Source: Caryophanales bacterium UBA4100
GTDB lineage: Bacteria; Bacillota; Bacilli; Paenibacillales; UBA4045
Assembly (NCBI GenBank): GCA_002383285.1
Contig: DFXU01000089.1
Span: 1-31,266, forward strand
Direction of reading: 5' to 3'
DNA length: 31,266 bases
The position numbers were made by a program, and so were the translations under genes. The notes under the pieces were generated by a model. It saw only the letters and a program-made list of their open reading frames with translations, was not told where the DNA came from and made no database searches. Shown piece by piece: positions 23,229-30,572 of the stretch. The number at the start of each line of letters is the position of its first letter. Positions within the stretch are counted from its first letter, which is position 1.

Positions 23229-24221
23229 CTATTTCTTGATCCAGTGCATTAATTGACGAAGCTCAGCCCCAACAACTTCAATTGGGTGCTCAGATTCGTT
23301 GCGGCGTGTTGCCGTCAAGAATGCACGGTTAGATTGGTTCTCAAGAATGAAATCGCGAGCGAATTTACCCTGTTGAATGTCACTCAACACAGCCTTCATT
23401 TCTTTCTTTGTATCCGCTGTAATAATACGTGGACCCGTTACATAGTCGCCGTATTCAGCAGTGTTACTGATCGAATCACGCATTGTAGCTAAGCCGCCCT
23501 CATAGATCAAATCTACAATGAGCTTAGTTTCATGCAAACATTCGAAGTAAGCCATCTCAGGAGCATAACCAGCCTCTGTTAATGTTTCGAAACCCGCTTT
23601 AATCAAAGCGCTGATACCACCACATAGAACTGCTTGCTCTCCGAATAAATCTGTCTCAGTTTCTTCGCGGAATGAAGTCTCAATAACACCAGCACGTGTA
23701 CAGCCAATACCCTTAGCATATGCCATACCAATTGCCATTGCATTACCTGTAGCATCTTGATGAATACCTATTAAACCTGGTACGCCAAAGCCTTCAACAT
23801 ATGTACGTCGAACCATATGACCAGGTGATTTAGGAGCAACTAACAGAACATCTGTATCCTTAGAAGCAACGATCTGACCGAAGTGAACATTAAAGCCATG
23901 TGAGAACAATAATGCTGCACCTTTCTTCAGATTAGCTGCAATCTCTTCGTTGTATACTTTAGCTTGTGTTTCATCTGGCATAAGAATTTGAATAACATCC
24001 GCACGCTTAGTAGCTTCGCTAACGGATAGTACTTCAAACCCATCATTCTTAGCTTTGTCGAACGATTTACCTTCACGTAAACCAATGATAACATTCAATC
24101 CGCTATCACGAAGGTTCTGCGCTTGAGCATGTCCTTGGCTACCATAACCAATAATTGCGATAGTCTTGCCTTTCAATACGCTTAAATCTGCATCTTTCTC
24201 ATAGTACATAGTAACTGCCAT
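23229..24221 (-). CDS. ilvC: Ketol-acid reductoisomerase
   Basis: Second step of valine and isoleucine synthesis, Mg- and NADPH-dependent. It is 330 residues, the class I (short) form. The Rossmann motif is GYGSQGHAQAQNLRDSG. The metal-binding segments DLFGEQAVLCGG and the later ECLHETKLIVDLIYEGG carry the expected Asp and Glu ligands. GGGAGG stands upstream of the ATG. The 104-base gap to ilvH holds a stem-loop that resembles the repeats before leuA. It belongs to the ilvB-ilvH-ilvC-leuA transcription unit. Confidence 0.96.
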   Translation of the reverse strand: MAVTMYYEKDADLSVLKGKTIAIIGYGSQGHAQAQNLRDSGLNVIIGLREGKSFDKAKNDGFEVLSVSEATKRADVIQILMPDETQAKVYNEEIAANLKKGAALLFSHGFNVHFGQIVASKDTDVLLVAPKSPGHMVRRTYVEGFGVPGLIGIHQDATGNAMAIGMAYAKGIGCTRAGVIETSFREETETDLFGEQAVLCGGISALIKAGFETLTEAGYAPEMAYFECLHETKLIVDLIYEGGLATMRDSISNTAEYGDYVTGPRIITADTKKEMKAVLSDIQQGKFARDFILENQSNRAFLTATRRNESEHPIEVVGAELRQLMHWIKK

Positions 24222-24237
24222 TAGAATAGTGCCTCCC

Positions 24238-24315
24238 AGTAATTTTTATTGGAACAATCAATCAATAATTTACAGCTGTTCCTTGGTATCGTTTAAATAT
24301 AACTACTATTTAAGC
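24238..24315 (-). repeat. Diverged copy of the hairpin repeat before ilvC
   Basis: Minus strand GGCTTAAATAGTAGTTATATT resembles the start of the leuA-side repeats over about 17 of 22 positions; written here as GGCTTAAATA then GTAGTTATATT. AGTAGTT can pair with AATTACT, which lies immediately before GGGAGG of ilvC. Inside, GGAACA pairs with TGTTCC over 6 bp. Same architecture, different sequence. Confidence 0.5.
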
Positions 24316-24325
24316 CGATTCACAA

Positions 24326-24817
24326 TTATTTTGCAATACCTCTGATCATAGCGGTTGCACCGGTTCTCGTCAATTCCCGAATACCATATGGCTTCAATAA
24401 TTCAACCATAGCATCAATTTTTTCAGAATCACCTACTACTTGAACAATTAACGTACTAGGCCCAATATCAACGACGGATGCGCGAAAGGTATCTACGATC
24501 CCCAGTATCTCAGGCCTTATCGTCGGCTCAGCATTGATCTGAATAAGTGCGAGCTCACGAGCAACCATTGGATTCGAGCTGATATCATTCACTTTGATGA
24601 CATCAACAACCTTATATAGCTGCTTCGTAATTTGTTCAAGTGTATGGTTATCTCCCGTAGTAACGATGATCATTCTAGATAATCCTGCTTCTTCAGAGGA
24701 ACCCACAGTAATACTCTCAATATTAAACGCACGTCGTCCGAATAATCCAGAAACACGTTGTAATACACCAGGCTGATCATTCACAAGTATGGAGATCGTA
24801 TGCTTCATCGTTTTCAT
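24326..24817 (-). CDS. ilvH: Acetolactate synthase small (regulatory) subunit
   Basis: Regulatory subunit of acetohydroxyacid synthase, 163 residues. The N-terminal ACT domain starts KHTISILVNDQPGVLQRVSGLFGRR and contains NIESITVG; a C-terminal domain follows from about residue 80. It binds valine for feedback inhibition. Its ATG overlaps the ilvB stop by four bases (ATGA), so translation is coupled; an alternative ATG three codons on is possible. The symbol ilvN is used for the same subunit in other genomes. Confidence 0.95.
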   Translation of the reverse strand: MKTMKHTISILVNDQPGVLQRVSGLFGRRAFNIESITVGSSEEAGLSRMIIVTTGDNHTLEQITKQLYKVVDVIKVNDISSNPMVARELALIQINAEPTIRPEILGIVDTFRASVVDIGPSTLIVQVVGDSEKIDAMVELLKPYGIRELTRTGATAMIRGIAK

Positions 24818-26553
24818 TCGAATTCCCCCAATAGCATCTCTCCAATGGTTTTACCTTGCGTAACCATTGGGAACACATTCTCATCCCTTGCTACAACAAA
24901 GTCAATGACAACTGGACCTGGATGATTTAGTGCTTCCTGCCATACCTGACGCGCTTCATCTTTATTCGTGGCACGCAGGCCTTTTACTCCATATGCTTCG
25001 GCTAACTTTACAAAGTCTGGGCTTCCTGCAAGATCAATATGACTATAGCGATTGTCGTAGATGATTTCCTGCCATTGTCTAACCATTCCCAACACCTGAT
25101 TATTAATAATAACAACCTTAACTGGAATGTTATTGATCGCACATATCGCTAATTCCTGCGCACACATCTGTATGCCGCCATCTCCATTAATGGAGATGAC
25201 CAATTTATCTGGATGTGCCATCTGAACACCTATAGCAGACGGAAAGCCGAAGCCCATAGTTCCTAGTCCACCTGAGGTAATCATCGTACGAGGGTGCTTG
25301 AATTTATAGAATTGTGCAGTCCACATCTGATGCTGTCCTACATCTGTAGTCACGAATGCTTCACCCTGCGTAGTTTCACTCAACATCTCGATTACGAATT
25401 GTGGTTTTAATACGGCATCAGAATCCTTGTATCGAAGTGGAAATTCCTTCTTCCAAGCCTGTATCTGTTGAATCCAAGCAGCTGATTTAGCAGGCTTGGT
25501 CTTCTGATTGGCAAGCTGAAGTACATTCTTAACATCTCCAACACATGGAATAGCCGTAATTACATTCTTACCAATCTCAGCAGGATCTACGTCAATATGC
25601 GCGATCTTAGCTTTGGGTGCGAAGCCATCCAATTTCATCGTCACACGATCATCAAATCGAGCTCCAATGGCAATCAACAAATCGCAATTCTGCAAGGCAT
25701 GGTTCGATGCATAAGTACCATGCATACCCGGCATACCTACCCAGAGTGGGTTGCCACTCGGAAAACCACTAATACCTAGAAGCGTTGTTGTTACAGGTAT
25801 TTGGGCTTTCTCAGCAAATTCCATTAGCTCATTTCCTGCATCGGCATATACAACGCCGCCGCCTGCGAGAATGAGTGGACGCTCCGCCTCTTCAATCGCC
25901 TTCAGGAGCTTATCTACTTGCAGCTTGTTCGGCATAACAGTCGGATTATATCCCCGGATACTTACTTTGTCTGGATACTTGAAAGCAGCCTCATGAGATG
26001 AGACATCCTTCGGAATATCAATGAGAACAGGTCCTTTACGTCCAGTAGAAGCGATATGGAATGCTTCTCTGATAATTCTAGGCAGGTCCTCTACCTGTCG
26101 TACAAGATAGCTATGCTTTGTTATTGGCATTGTAATACCCGTTATATCTGCCTCTTGGAAGGCGTCAGTACCAATGAAAGGTAATGCTACGTTACCTGTA
26201 ATCACAACTAGAGGAACAGAGTCCATATACGCTGTTGCTATTCCTGTTACCAGATTCGTAGCGCCTGGTCCAGAGGTTGCAATACATACGCCTACCTTTC
26301 CAGTCGACCTTGCATAACCGTCTGCTGCATGAATGGCACCTTGCTCATGACGGGTTAACAGATGGTTAAAATCGGGGTTCCGGTGCATCGCATCATAGAT
26401 GAACAGCACTGCTCCACCAGGATAGCCGAAAACCGTATCAACGCCCTCTAATAGAAGGCTGCGTAGCAGGATGTCTGAACCGGTAATTACATCAGGCTGC
26501 ATTAGCTTCTCACGCATCTCATCGTTTAACAACTTACCGCTTTTCATACTCAT
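24814..26553 (-). CDS. ilvB: Acetolactate synthase large (catalytic) subunit
   Basis: ThDP-dependent catalytic subunit of acetohydroxyacid synthase, 579 residues. VFGYPGGAVL and the cofactor-activating glutamate E70 in RHEQGAIHAADGYA are in the N-terminal domain. The central FAD/DHS-like domain contains LIAIGARFDDR. The C-terminal ThDP motif runs from GDGGIQMCAQEL to IINN. The frame extends upstream into the T-box terminator; ATG 26553 is chosen because AAGGAGG lies 9 bases before it. First gene of ilvB-ilvH-ilvC-leuA, controlled by the T-box. Confidence 0.96.
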   Translation of the reverse strand: MSMKSGKLLNDEMREKLMQPDVITGSDILLRSLLLEGVDTVFGYPGGAVLFIYDAMHRNPDFNHLLTRHEQGAIHAADGYARSTGKVGVCIATSGPGATNLVTGIATAYMDSVPLVVITGNVALPFIGTDAFQEADITGITMPITKHSYLVRQVEDLPRIIREAFHIASTGRKGPVLIDIPKDVSSHEAAFKYPDKVSIRGYNPTVMPNKLQVDKLLKAIEEAERPLILAGGGVVYADAGNELMEFAEKAQIPVTTTLLGISGFPSGNPLWVGMPGMHGTYASNHALQNCDLLIAIGARFDDRVTMKLDGFAPKAKIAHIDVDPAEIGKNVITAIPCVGDVKNVLQLANQKTKPAKSAAWIQQIQAWKKEFPLRYKDSDAVLKPQFVIEMLSETTQGEAFVTTDVGQHQMWTAQFYKFKHPRTMITSGGLGTMGFGFPSAIGVQMAHPDKLVISINGDGGIQMCAQELAICAINNIPVKVVIINNQVLGMVRQWQEIIYDNRYSHIDLAGSPDFVKLAEAYGVKGLRATNKDEARQVWQEALNHPGPVVIDFVVARDENVFPMVTQGKTIGEMLLGEFE

Positions 26554-26585
26554 TGACTTGAACCTCCTTAGTTGGTGGTTATCAA

Positions 26586-26940
26586 ACAAAAAACCCCTTC
26601 ATTCCGAACAGACGCACTTAAGCGCTGCTCGGGACGAAAGGGGTCTGAATTCCTTCGTGGTACCACCCTGATTTGTTGCATACTTCACAATATACAACCT
26701 TGTTAGGTAGGAGACATCTCTCCACCTTAGCATTATAACGTATGCCAAAACGATTTCTCTTAGTAATCAAGGATTGCCAAAAAGCATTATTCTTGATTTT
26801 CAGAAAAACAGCTCAGAGGTGACTTCGCGAATAAGGGGTTAAGGCATCGGTTTCAGCTACCCTCTGCTCTCTGGACATAAGAGCCCCTATTGCTTTATCC
26901 TCTTCACAGCCGATAATCTAACGATATCTTTTGTAGTTTA
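26586..26940 (-). ncRNA. T-box riboswitch of the ilvB operon, probable valine specifier
   Basis: The leader RNA contains the hallmark T-box sequence AGGGTGGTACCACG (26669-26656), whose TGGT pairs with an uncharged tRNA NCCA end. The terminator is a GC-rich CCCCTTTCGTCCCGA / TTCGGAATGAAGGGG stem at 26594-26643, followed by TTTTTT. Stem I is closed by AGAGG pairing with CCTCT. Just 5' of CCTCT the RNA reads GCGAA-GTC-A, which aligns with the specifier loop, so the specifier is probably GTC (valine) at 26823-26821. The apical CCAGAGAGC is also typical. Uncharged tRNA would favour the antiterminator and expression of ilvB-ilvH-ilvC-leuA. Confidence 0.93.
26795..26809. promoter_or_regulatory. CodY-box-like sequence inside the T-box leader
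   Basis: GATTTTCAGAAAAAC matches the palindromic CodY consensus AATTTTCWGAAAATT at 12 of 15 positions, about 130 bases downstream of the predicted start site. CodY bound there could act as a roadblock, as known at other ilv leaders. It could also simply be leader sequence. Confidence 0.3.
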
Positions 26941-26946
26941 CATTTA

Positions 26947-26974
26947 ATTATACAACAGAGCACATATTAGTCAA
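26947..26974 (-). promoter_or_regulatory. Promoter of the ilvB operon
   Basis: Minus-strand TTGACT, a 16-base spacer and a perfect TATAAT. The start would be near 26940, leading into the T-box. The -35 begins 5 bases after the rplT stop, and no terminator separates the two units. Confidence 0.75.
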
Positions 26975-26978
26975 TACT

Positions 26979-27338
26979 CTATGCGTTAATTTTTTGTTTA
27001 GCTACACCAGCTAGCTCGTTGAAGGACTTCAGGTCATTAACTGCAAGATCGGCAAGCATTTTGCGGTTAATAACAACTCCTGCTAACTTCAATCCGAACA
27101 TTAACTTACTATATGAAAGACCATTAATACGTGCTGCAGCATTAATACGTACGATCCATAATTTACGGAAGTTACGTTTAACTAGACGACGATCCCGGTA
27201 AGCATACATGTAAGATTTCATTACCTGCTCGTGAGCAGTTTTGTACAAACGATGCTTGGAACCGAAGTAACCTCTTGCCAATTTTAATACTTTCTTATGA
27301 CGACGGCGTGTTGTGAAACCACCTTTAACTCTAGCCAT
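26979..27338 (-). CDS. rplT: 50S ribosomal protein L20
   Basis: 119-residue L20, standard length. It starts MARVKGGFTTRRRHKKVLKLARGY and has the family segments SYMYAYRDRRLVKRNFR and RINAAARINGLSYS, split here as read. It binds 23S rRNA early in 50S assembly. In Bacillota it also represses its own operon by binding the infC leader. AGGAGG precedes the ATG and is preceded by one copy of the hairpin repeat also found at leuA. Third gene of infC-rpmI-rplT. Confidence 0.97.
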   Translation of the reverse strand: MARVKGGFTTRRRHKKVLKLARGYFGSKHRLYKTAHEQVMKSYMYAYRDRRLVKRNFRKLWIVRINAAARINGLSYSKLMFGLKLAGVVINRKMLADLAVNDLKSFNELAGVAKQKINA

Positions 27339-27351
27339 GATTGTGTCCTCC

Positions 27352-27415
27352 TAAAAGTTTTGTGCAACATATTGGCTTACAAAGTAAATCATTCTAACAA
27401 AACTACTTCGAAAGC
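27352..27415 (-). repeat. Hairpin repeat before the rplT ribosome binding site
   Basis: Minus strand GCTTTCGAAGTAGTTTTGTT ... ACAAAACTTTTA, directly followed by GGAGG. Both arms match the leuA-side repeats, but the stem here is AGTTTTGT/ACAAAACT, where the leuA copies have AGTTTTAT/ATAAAACT: a compensated base-pair change. The 30-base interior is different and has its own TTAC-TTT-GTAA stem. Confidence 0.75.
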
Positions 27416-27434
27416 ATATGCTTGTCTATGATTA

Positions 27435-27635
27435 TTATTTAACGTAAGTTATCATCTGTGCAATACGCTTGTGATCGCCCTTACTCATGATTCCTGATTG
27501 TCCAAGCTTACGTTTACGACCTGGTGACTTGTGCTCAAGTTGATGTCTCTTGAATGAATGGTTAATTTTGATTTTACCAGTACCTGTCTTTGAGAAGCGC
27601 TTTGCTGCGCCGCGATGCGTTTTCATTTTTGGCAT
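27435..27635 (-). CDS. rpmI: 50S ribosomal protein L35
   Basis: 66-residue L35, standard length. MPKMKTHRGAAKRFSKTGTG at the N-terminus and the HKSPGRKRKL basic stretch are characteristic. It lies between infC and rplT as in most bacteria. The ATG is preceded by AGGAGG. Cytosolic, component of the large subunit. Confidence 0.97.
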   Translation of the reverse strand: MPKMKTHRGAAKRFSKTGTGKIKINHSFKRHQLEHKSPGRKRKLGQSGIMSKGDHKRIAQMITYVK

Positions 27636-27685
27636 ATGGGTTACCTCCTAATAGTTTTTAGAGATTTCGCGAACAACGAATAGAA

Positions 27686-28204
27686 TCACTTCGATTCCTT
27701 CGGTGTTAAGATCATGATCATGCTTCGACCTTCTAGCTTCGGCCTGCGTTCCATAGATGACAATTCCTCTGTCTCCTTGGCAACACGCTCGAGAACCTTC
27801 TGTCCAATGCTTGCATGAGTAATTTCACGTCCGCGAAAGCGCACGGTGCATTTTACCTTGTCCTGTTCGTTCAAGAATTTCACAACATTACGAAGTTTCG
27901 TTTGATAGTCGTGCTCATCAATTGTTGCACTAAATCGAACTTCCTTAAGCTCAACGACCTTCTGATTCTTGCGAGCTTCCTTCTCTTTCTTCTGTTGCTC
28001 ATAACGGAACTTACCATAATCCATAATTCTACAAACCGGCGGTTTAGCTGTTGGGGCTACATTGACTAGGTCAAGATTTAATTCGGTAGCTAGCTGCATG
28101 GCTTCACGAATAGGCTTAACACCTAACTGTTCACCATCAACTCCAATAAGACGGACTTCCTTGACCCTGATTTCATCATTAACCATATGATCCTTGGTAA
28201 TAAT
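27686..28204 (-). CDS. infC: Translation initiation factor IF-3, probable AUU start
   Basis: IF-3 prevents premature subunit joining and checks start-codon pairing. The N-domain has NDEIRVKEVRLIG, NVAPTAKPPVCRIMDYGKF and the YEQQKKEKEARKNQK linker; the C-domain has VRFRGREITH and ends RSMIMILTPKESK. No ATG fits the family N-terminus with a strong ribosome binding site: GGAGGTGGAG stands 6 bases before ATT 28204 and 9 before ATT 28201. AUU starts are known for infC in other bacteria, where IF-3 thereby limits its own synthesis. From 28204 the protein has 172 residues. ATG 28186, after a weak AAGG, is the alternative. The frame upstream runs through the leader terminator and is not coding. Confidence 0.92.
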   Translation of the reverse strand: MITKDHMVNDEIRVKEVRLIGVDGEQLGVKPIREAMQLATELNLDLVNVAPTAKPPVCRIMDYGKFRYEQQKKEKEARKNQKVVELKEVRFSATIDEHDYQTKLRNVVKFLNEQDKVKCTVRFRGREITHASIGQKVLERVAKETEELSSMERRPKLEGRSMIMILTPKESK

Positions 28205-28382
28205 TCTCCACCTCCAAATTGCTGTAAATAACAAAAAAACGTGAGCAACAACAGCCCACATTCCGAATAAATTCGAGTTCAAGTATTTTCCATGCATAGG
28301 AATATACTGATCTTAACCAGTCGACTGTGTCGATCAGGTGAGAAGCGGGCGCCTCTTCTTGGGAAAAAGTACAATAAACAAC
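28205..28382 (-). promoter_or_regulatory. L20-type leader of the infC operon
   Basis: About 180 bases of leader from the predicted start near 28382 to the infC start. It contains a CTGATC...GATCAG stem (enclosing GAC-ACA-GTC) and then a terminator just ahead of the ribosome binding site. This is the organisation of the L20 leader known in Bacillota, where L20 binding promotes premature termination. I infer the identity from position and structure, not from an alignment. Confidence 0.65.
28233..28261 (-). terminator. Attenuator terminator in the infC leader
   Basis: ATGTGGGC and GCTCACGT form an 8-bp stem (two wobble pairs) around TGTTGTT, followed by TTTTTTT. It ends 18 bases before the infC ribosome binding site, so it decides whether the operon is transcribed. 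Confidence 0.85.
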
Positions 28383-28388
28383 TTTCTT

Positions 28389-28418
28389 AATATATCACGT
28401 AGCGTAAGCTCATGTCAA
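28389..28418 (-). promoter_or_regulatory. Promoter of infC-rpmI-rplT
   Basis: Minus-strand perfect TTGACA, an 18-base spacer and TATATT. Initiation near 28382 would give the long attenuator leader. The remaining 130 bases to the divergent gene at 28549 must hold that gene's promoter, which I cannot place. Confidence 0.8.
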
Positions 28419-28548
28419 CACAGGAAATCATTACATTTCTCGGCCTTCTACTTTATCATAAACAAACAATTCGTAGATATACTATAGACTAGGAAAGCTT
28501 AAGAAGAAGCTTATTAGCATGTAATCCTTAGCGAGCAGGTGATTTAAG

Positions 28549-29670
28549 TTGAATAGAAAAAAAGTGCTCCTGTTATCTGAAGGTTTTGGTTCTGGACATA
28601 CCCAAGCTGCGCATGCCCTTGCAGTAGGACTCCGCAGGCGCTCTCCTCTTGTACATACCAAGGTAATGGAATTGGGCTGTTTCTTCCATCCTACGTTAGC
28701 GCCTATGATCTTAAATGCTTATCGCAGAACAATTATTCATAGTCCCAAGCTGGTCGGAATCATGTACAGATCTCAATATAAAAAATCATTGAACCGCTTC
28801 ACGCAGCTAGCTTTACATCGTCTGTTCTACATGCAAACTGCAACGATGATCGAACAAATGAGACCCGATGCCATCGTATGTACTCACCCGATTCCCAATG
28901 CAGTCATAGCACGATTAAAGAGGCTGGGCATGCAGCTTCCCCTATATACGGTCATCACTGATTATGATGCACATGGCACATGGATCGCCGATGGTGTATC
29001 CTTGTACTTTGTTTCGACAGATGAAGTGAAGAACAAACTACTACACCGCGGAATTACAACAGATAACATCAGAGTAACTGGCATACCTGTCCATCCAAAT
29101 TTCTGGAGGGCCAACGATCCTGCGGCACTAAACCTGCGTTTCGGACTAAAGCCGATGCCAACTGTTCTAGTTATGGGTGGTGGATGGGGCATGCTAGGGC
29201 ATAAGGAATTATTAGATCGTTTAGCAAGCTGGCGCGAACGTATACAGCTCATATTGTGCTTGGGAAGCAATTCAGACCAGATGGAGGCTTTAGCTAAAAA
29301 TCCAATCTTCGATCACCCTCATATTCACCTGTTCGGCTTCACCAATGAAATCGACAAGCTTATGGATGTCTCGGATTTACTGATTACCAAACCCGGTGGT
29401 ATGACCTGTACAGAGGCAATGATAAAAGGGATACCGATGATGTTCTGCACACCATTACCCGGACAGGAGCAAGAGAATTGTCAATACTTCACCTCTCGAG
29501 GTTATGGTAAGGAGATCACTTCATTAAACGATATCGATATCGCCTGCGAGCAATTGGCTGCTTGCACACCCAGATCTAGATCAATGACGAGGACCAATTC
29601 TTCAACATTAAGCCATCCACAACCATTATCTGATTGTTCCCAAGTGTTGATGGATCTACTGTCCGTCTAA
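28549..29670 (+). CDS. MGDG synthase/UgtP-type glycosyltransferase
   Basis: A 373-residue GT-B glycosyltransferase of the family containing UgtP (processive diacylglycerol glucosyltransferase) and plant MGDG synthase. The N-domain begins KVLLLSEGFGSGHTQAAHAL, with the GxGH motif at residues 14-17. The C-domain shows VMGGGWGMLG and the nucleotide-sugar site TKPGGMTCTEAMIKGIPM followed by PLPGQEQEN. It would be peripheral on the inner membrane face and make glycolipids, possibly the lipoteichoic acid anchor. The start is TTG, with AGGTGA about 7 bases upstream. The last 15 bases overlap the convergent trmB. Confidence 0.85.
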   Translation: MNRKKVLLLSEGFGSGHTQAAHALAVGLRRRSPLVHTKVMELGCFFHPTLAPMILNAYRRTIIHSPKLVGIMYRSQYKKSLNRFTQLALHRLFYMQTATMIEQMRPDAIVCTHPIPNAVIARLKRLGMQLPLYTVITDYDAHGTWIADGVSLYFVSTDEVKNKLLHRGITTDNIRVTGIPVHPNFWRANDPAALNLRFGLKPMPTVLVMGGGWGMLGHKELLDRLASWRERIQLILCLGSNSDQMEALAKNPIFDHPHIHLFGFTNEIDKLMDVSDLLITKPGGMTCTEAMIKGIPMMFCTPLPGQEQENCQYFTSRGYGKEITSLNDIDIACEQLAACTPRSRSMTRTNSSTLSHPQPLSDCSQVLMDLLSV

Positions 29671-30339
29671 AGCTTCCTGCCCTACAATTACCTCACAACG
29701 ATATATTGGCATACCTTTACCAACAAACTTCGCTTCATACTCAGTCATAACTCGTTCAGGAAGAATCCCGTCTCTATGTAGATCGAAGGTGATATTCCTC
29801 ATACGCAGACCTTCGTCAGCGAATGAATTCAGCGAGAATTCAAACAGCGAAGCTGAATCTGTCTTCAGGTGAATTTCACCCTTCTTATTAAGAATACTTC
29901 TGTATTTATCAAGAAAACTCTGATGAGTTAATCTGCGTCTTGCGTGGCGATTCTTCGGCCAGGGGTCACTGAAATTTAGATATAGACACTCCACTTCAGA
30001 ATCTGCGAACATATTCTCCAGATGCTCAATATTAAACCGGGCTAGTGCCAGATTACTTGGCTGTTCTCCGCGTCTCTCCTGCCAAAGAAGCTTCGCCTTC
30101 TCACCTGCACGTCGAACCAATTCATCGTACCGATCGATCCCTATGAAGTTAATATTCGGATTTCTAACACTCATCTCACTTATGAATATGCCCTTACCCA
30201 TACCGAGCTCAACATGAATCGGGCGATCATTGCCAAAAAAATCCCGCCAGCGCCCTTTATAAGGCTCAGCGTCTAACACCACTAACTCAGGCTGAAGCTG
30301 CAGTGCTTCTAATATTCCTTTTCTGCCTCTTAATCGCAT
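29656..30339 (-). CDS. trmB: tRNA (guanine-N7)-methyltransferase
   Basis: SAM-dependent enzyme forming m7G46 in tRNA, 227 residues. The SAM-binding motif is HVELGMGKGIFI. The family signature is LNFSDPWPKNRHARRRL, with TEYEAKF near the C-terminus. AGGAG lies 11 bases before the ATG, a long spacing. A 37-codon ORF with a strong ribosome binding site ends 18 bases upstream, so translation may be coupled. Confidence 0.96.
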   Translation of the reverse strand: MRLRGRKGILEALQLQPELVVLDAEPYKGRWRDFFGNDRPIHVELGMGKGIFISEMSVRNPNINFIGIDRYDELVRRAGEKAKLLWQERRGEQPSNLALARFNIEHLENMFADSEVECLYLNFSDPWPKNRHARRRLTHQSFLDKYRSILNKKGEIHLKTDSASLFEFSLNSFADEGLRMRNITFDLHRDGILPERVMTEYEAKFVGKGMPIYRCEVIVGQEALDGQ

Positions 30340-30357
30340 GAACTATTCTGCTCCTAT

Positions 30358-30471
30358 TCATAATATCAGATGTTGGTTGATACCCAGTGCATTGATTGAT
30401 CTGATCTCATTGTGCCCAATTGCATCGGAATTGTAAATAACAGAACAATAGAAAAGCACAAAATTATGCAT
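30358..30471 (-). CDS. Putative 37-residue small ORF upstream of trmB
   Basis: ATG 30471 stands 6 bases after a perfect GGAGG. The product begins MHNFVLFYCSVIYNSDAIG and continues to INQHLIL, with a short hydrophobic N-terminus. It ends 18 bases before trmB and begins about 30 bases after a terminator. The family is unknown. It could be a real small protein, a leader peptide for trmB, or chance; the ribosome binding site is the main support. Confidence 0.4.
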   Translation of the reverse strand: MHNFVLFYCSVIYNSDAIGHNEIRSINALGINQHLIL

Positions 30472-30501
30472 AGTCAACCTCCGCAGTACGTTGTTAAACA
30501 C

Positions 30502-30539
30502 AAAAAATATCCCCACTACAGGGTTCCTGGAATGGAGAT
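30502..30539 (-). terminator. Rho-independent terminator after the 57-residue gene
   Basis: Minus strand ATCTCCA pairs with TGGGGAT (7 bp, one wobble), with an inner CAGG-AAC-CCTG stem, then ATTTTTTG. It lies 33 bases after the stop at 30573. Confidence 0.75.
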
Positions 30540-30572
30540 GCTTGGGTCAAGCTACATAATATAGTCAAACTA

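Noticed and set aside
26554..26589. N-terminal extension of IlvB from ATG 26589
   Set aside because: It overlaps the T-box terminator T-run; ATG 26553 has AAGGAGG.
28205..28297. N-terminal extension of IF-3 from ATG 28297
   Set aside because: It would run through the leader terminator and its T-run, and the extra residues do not resemble IF-3.
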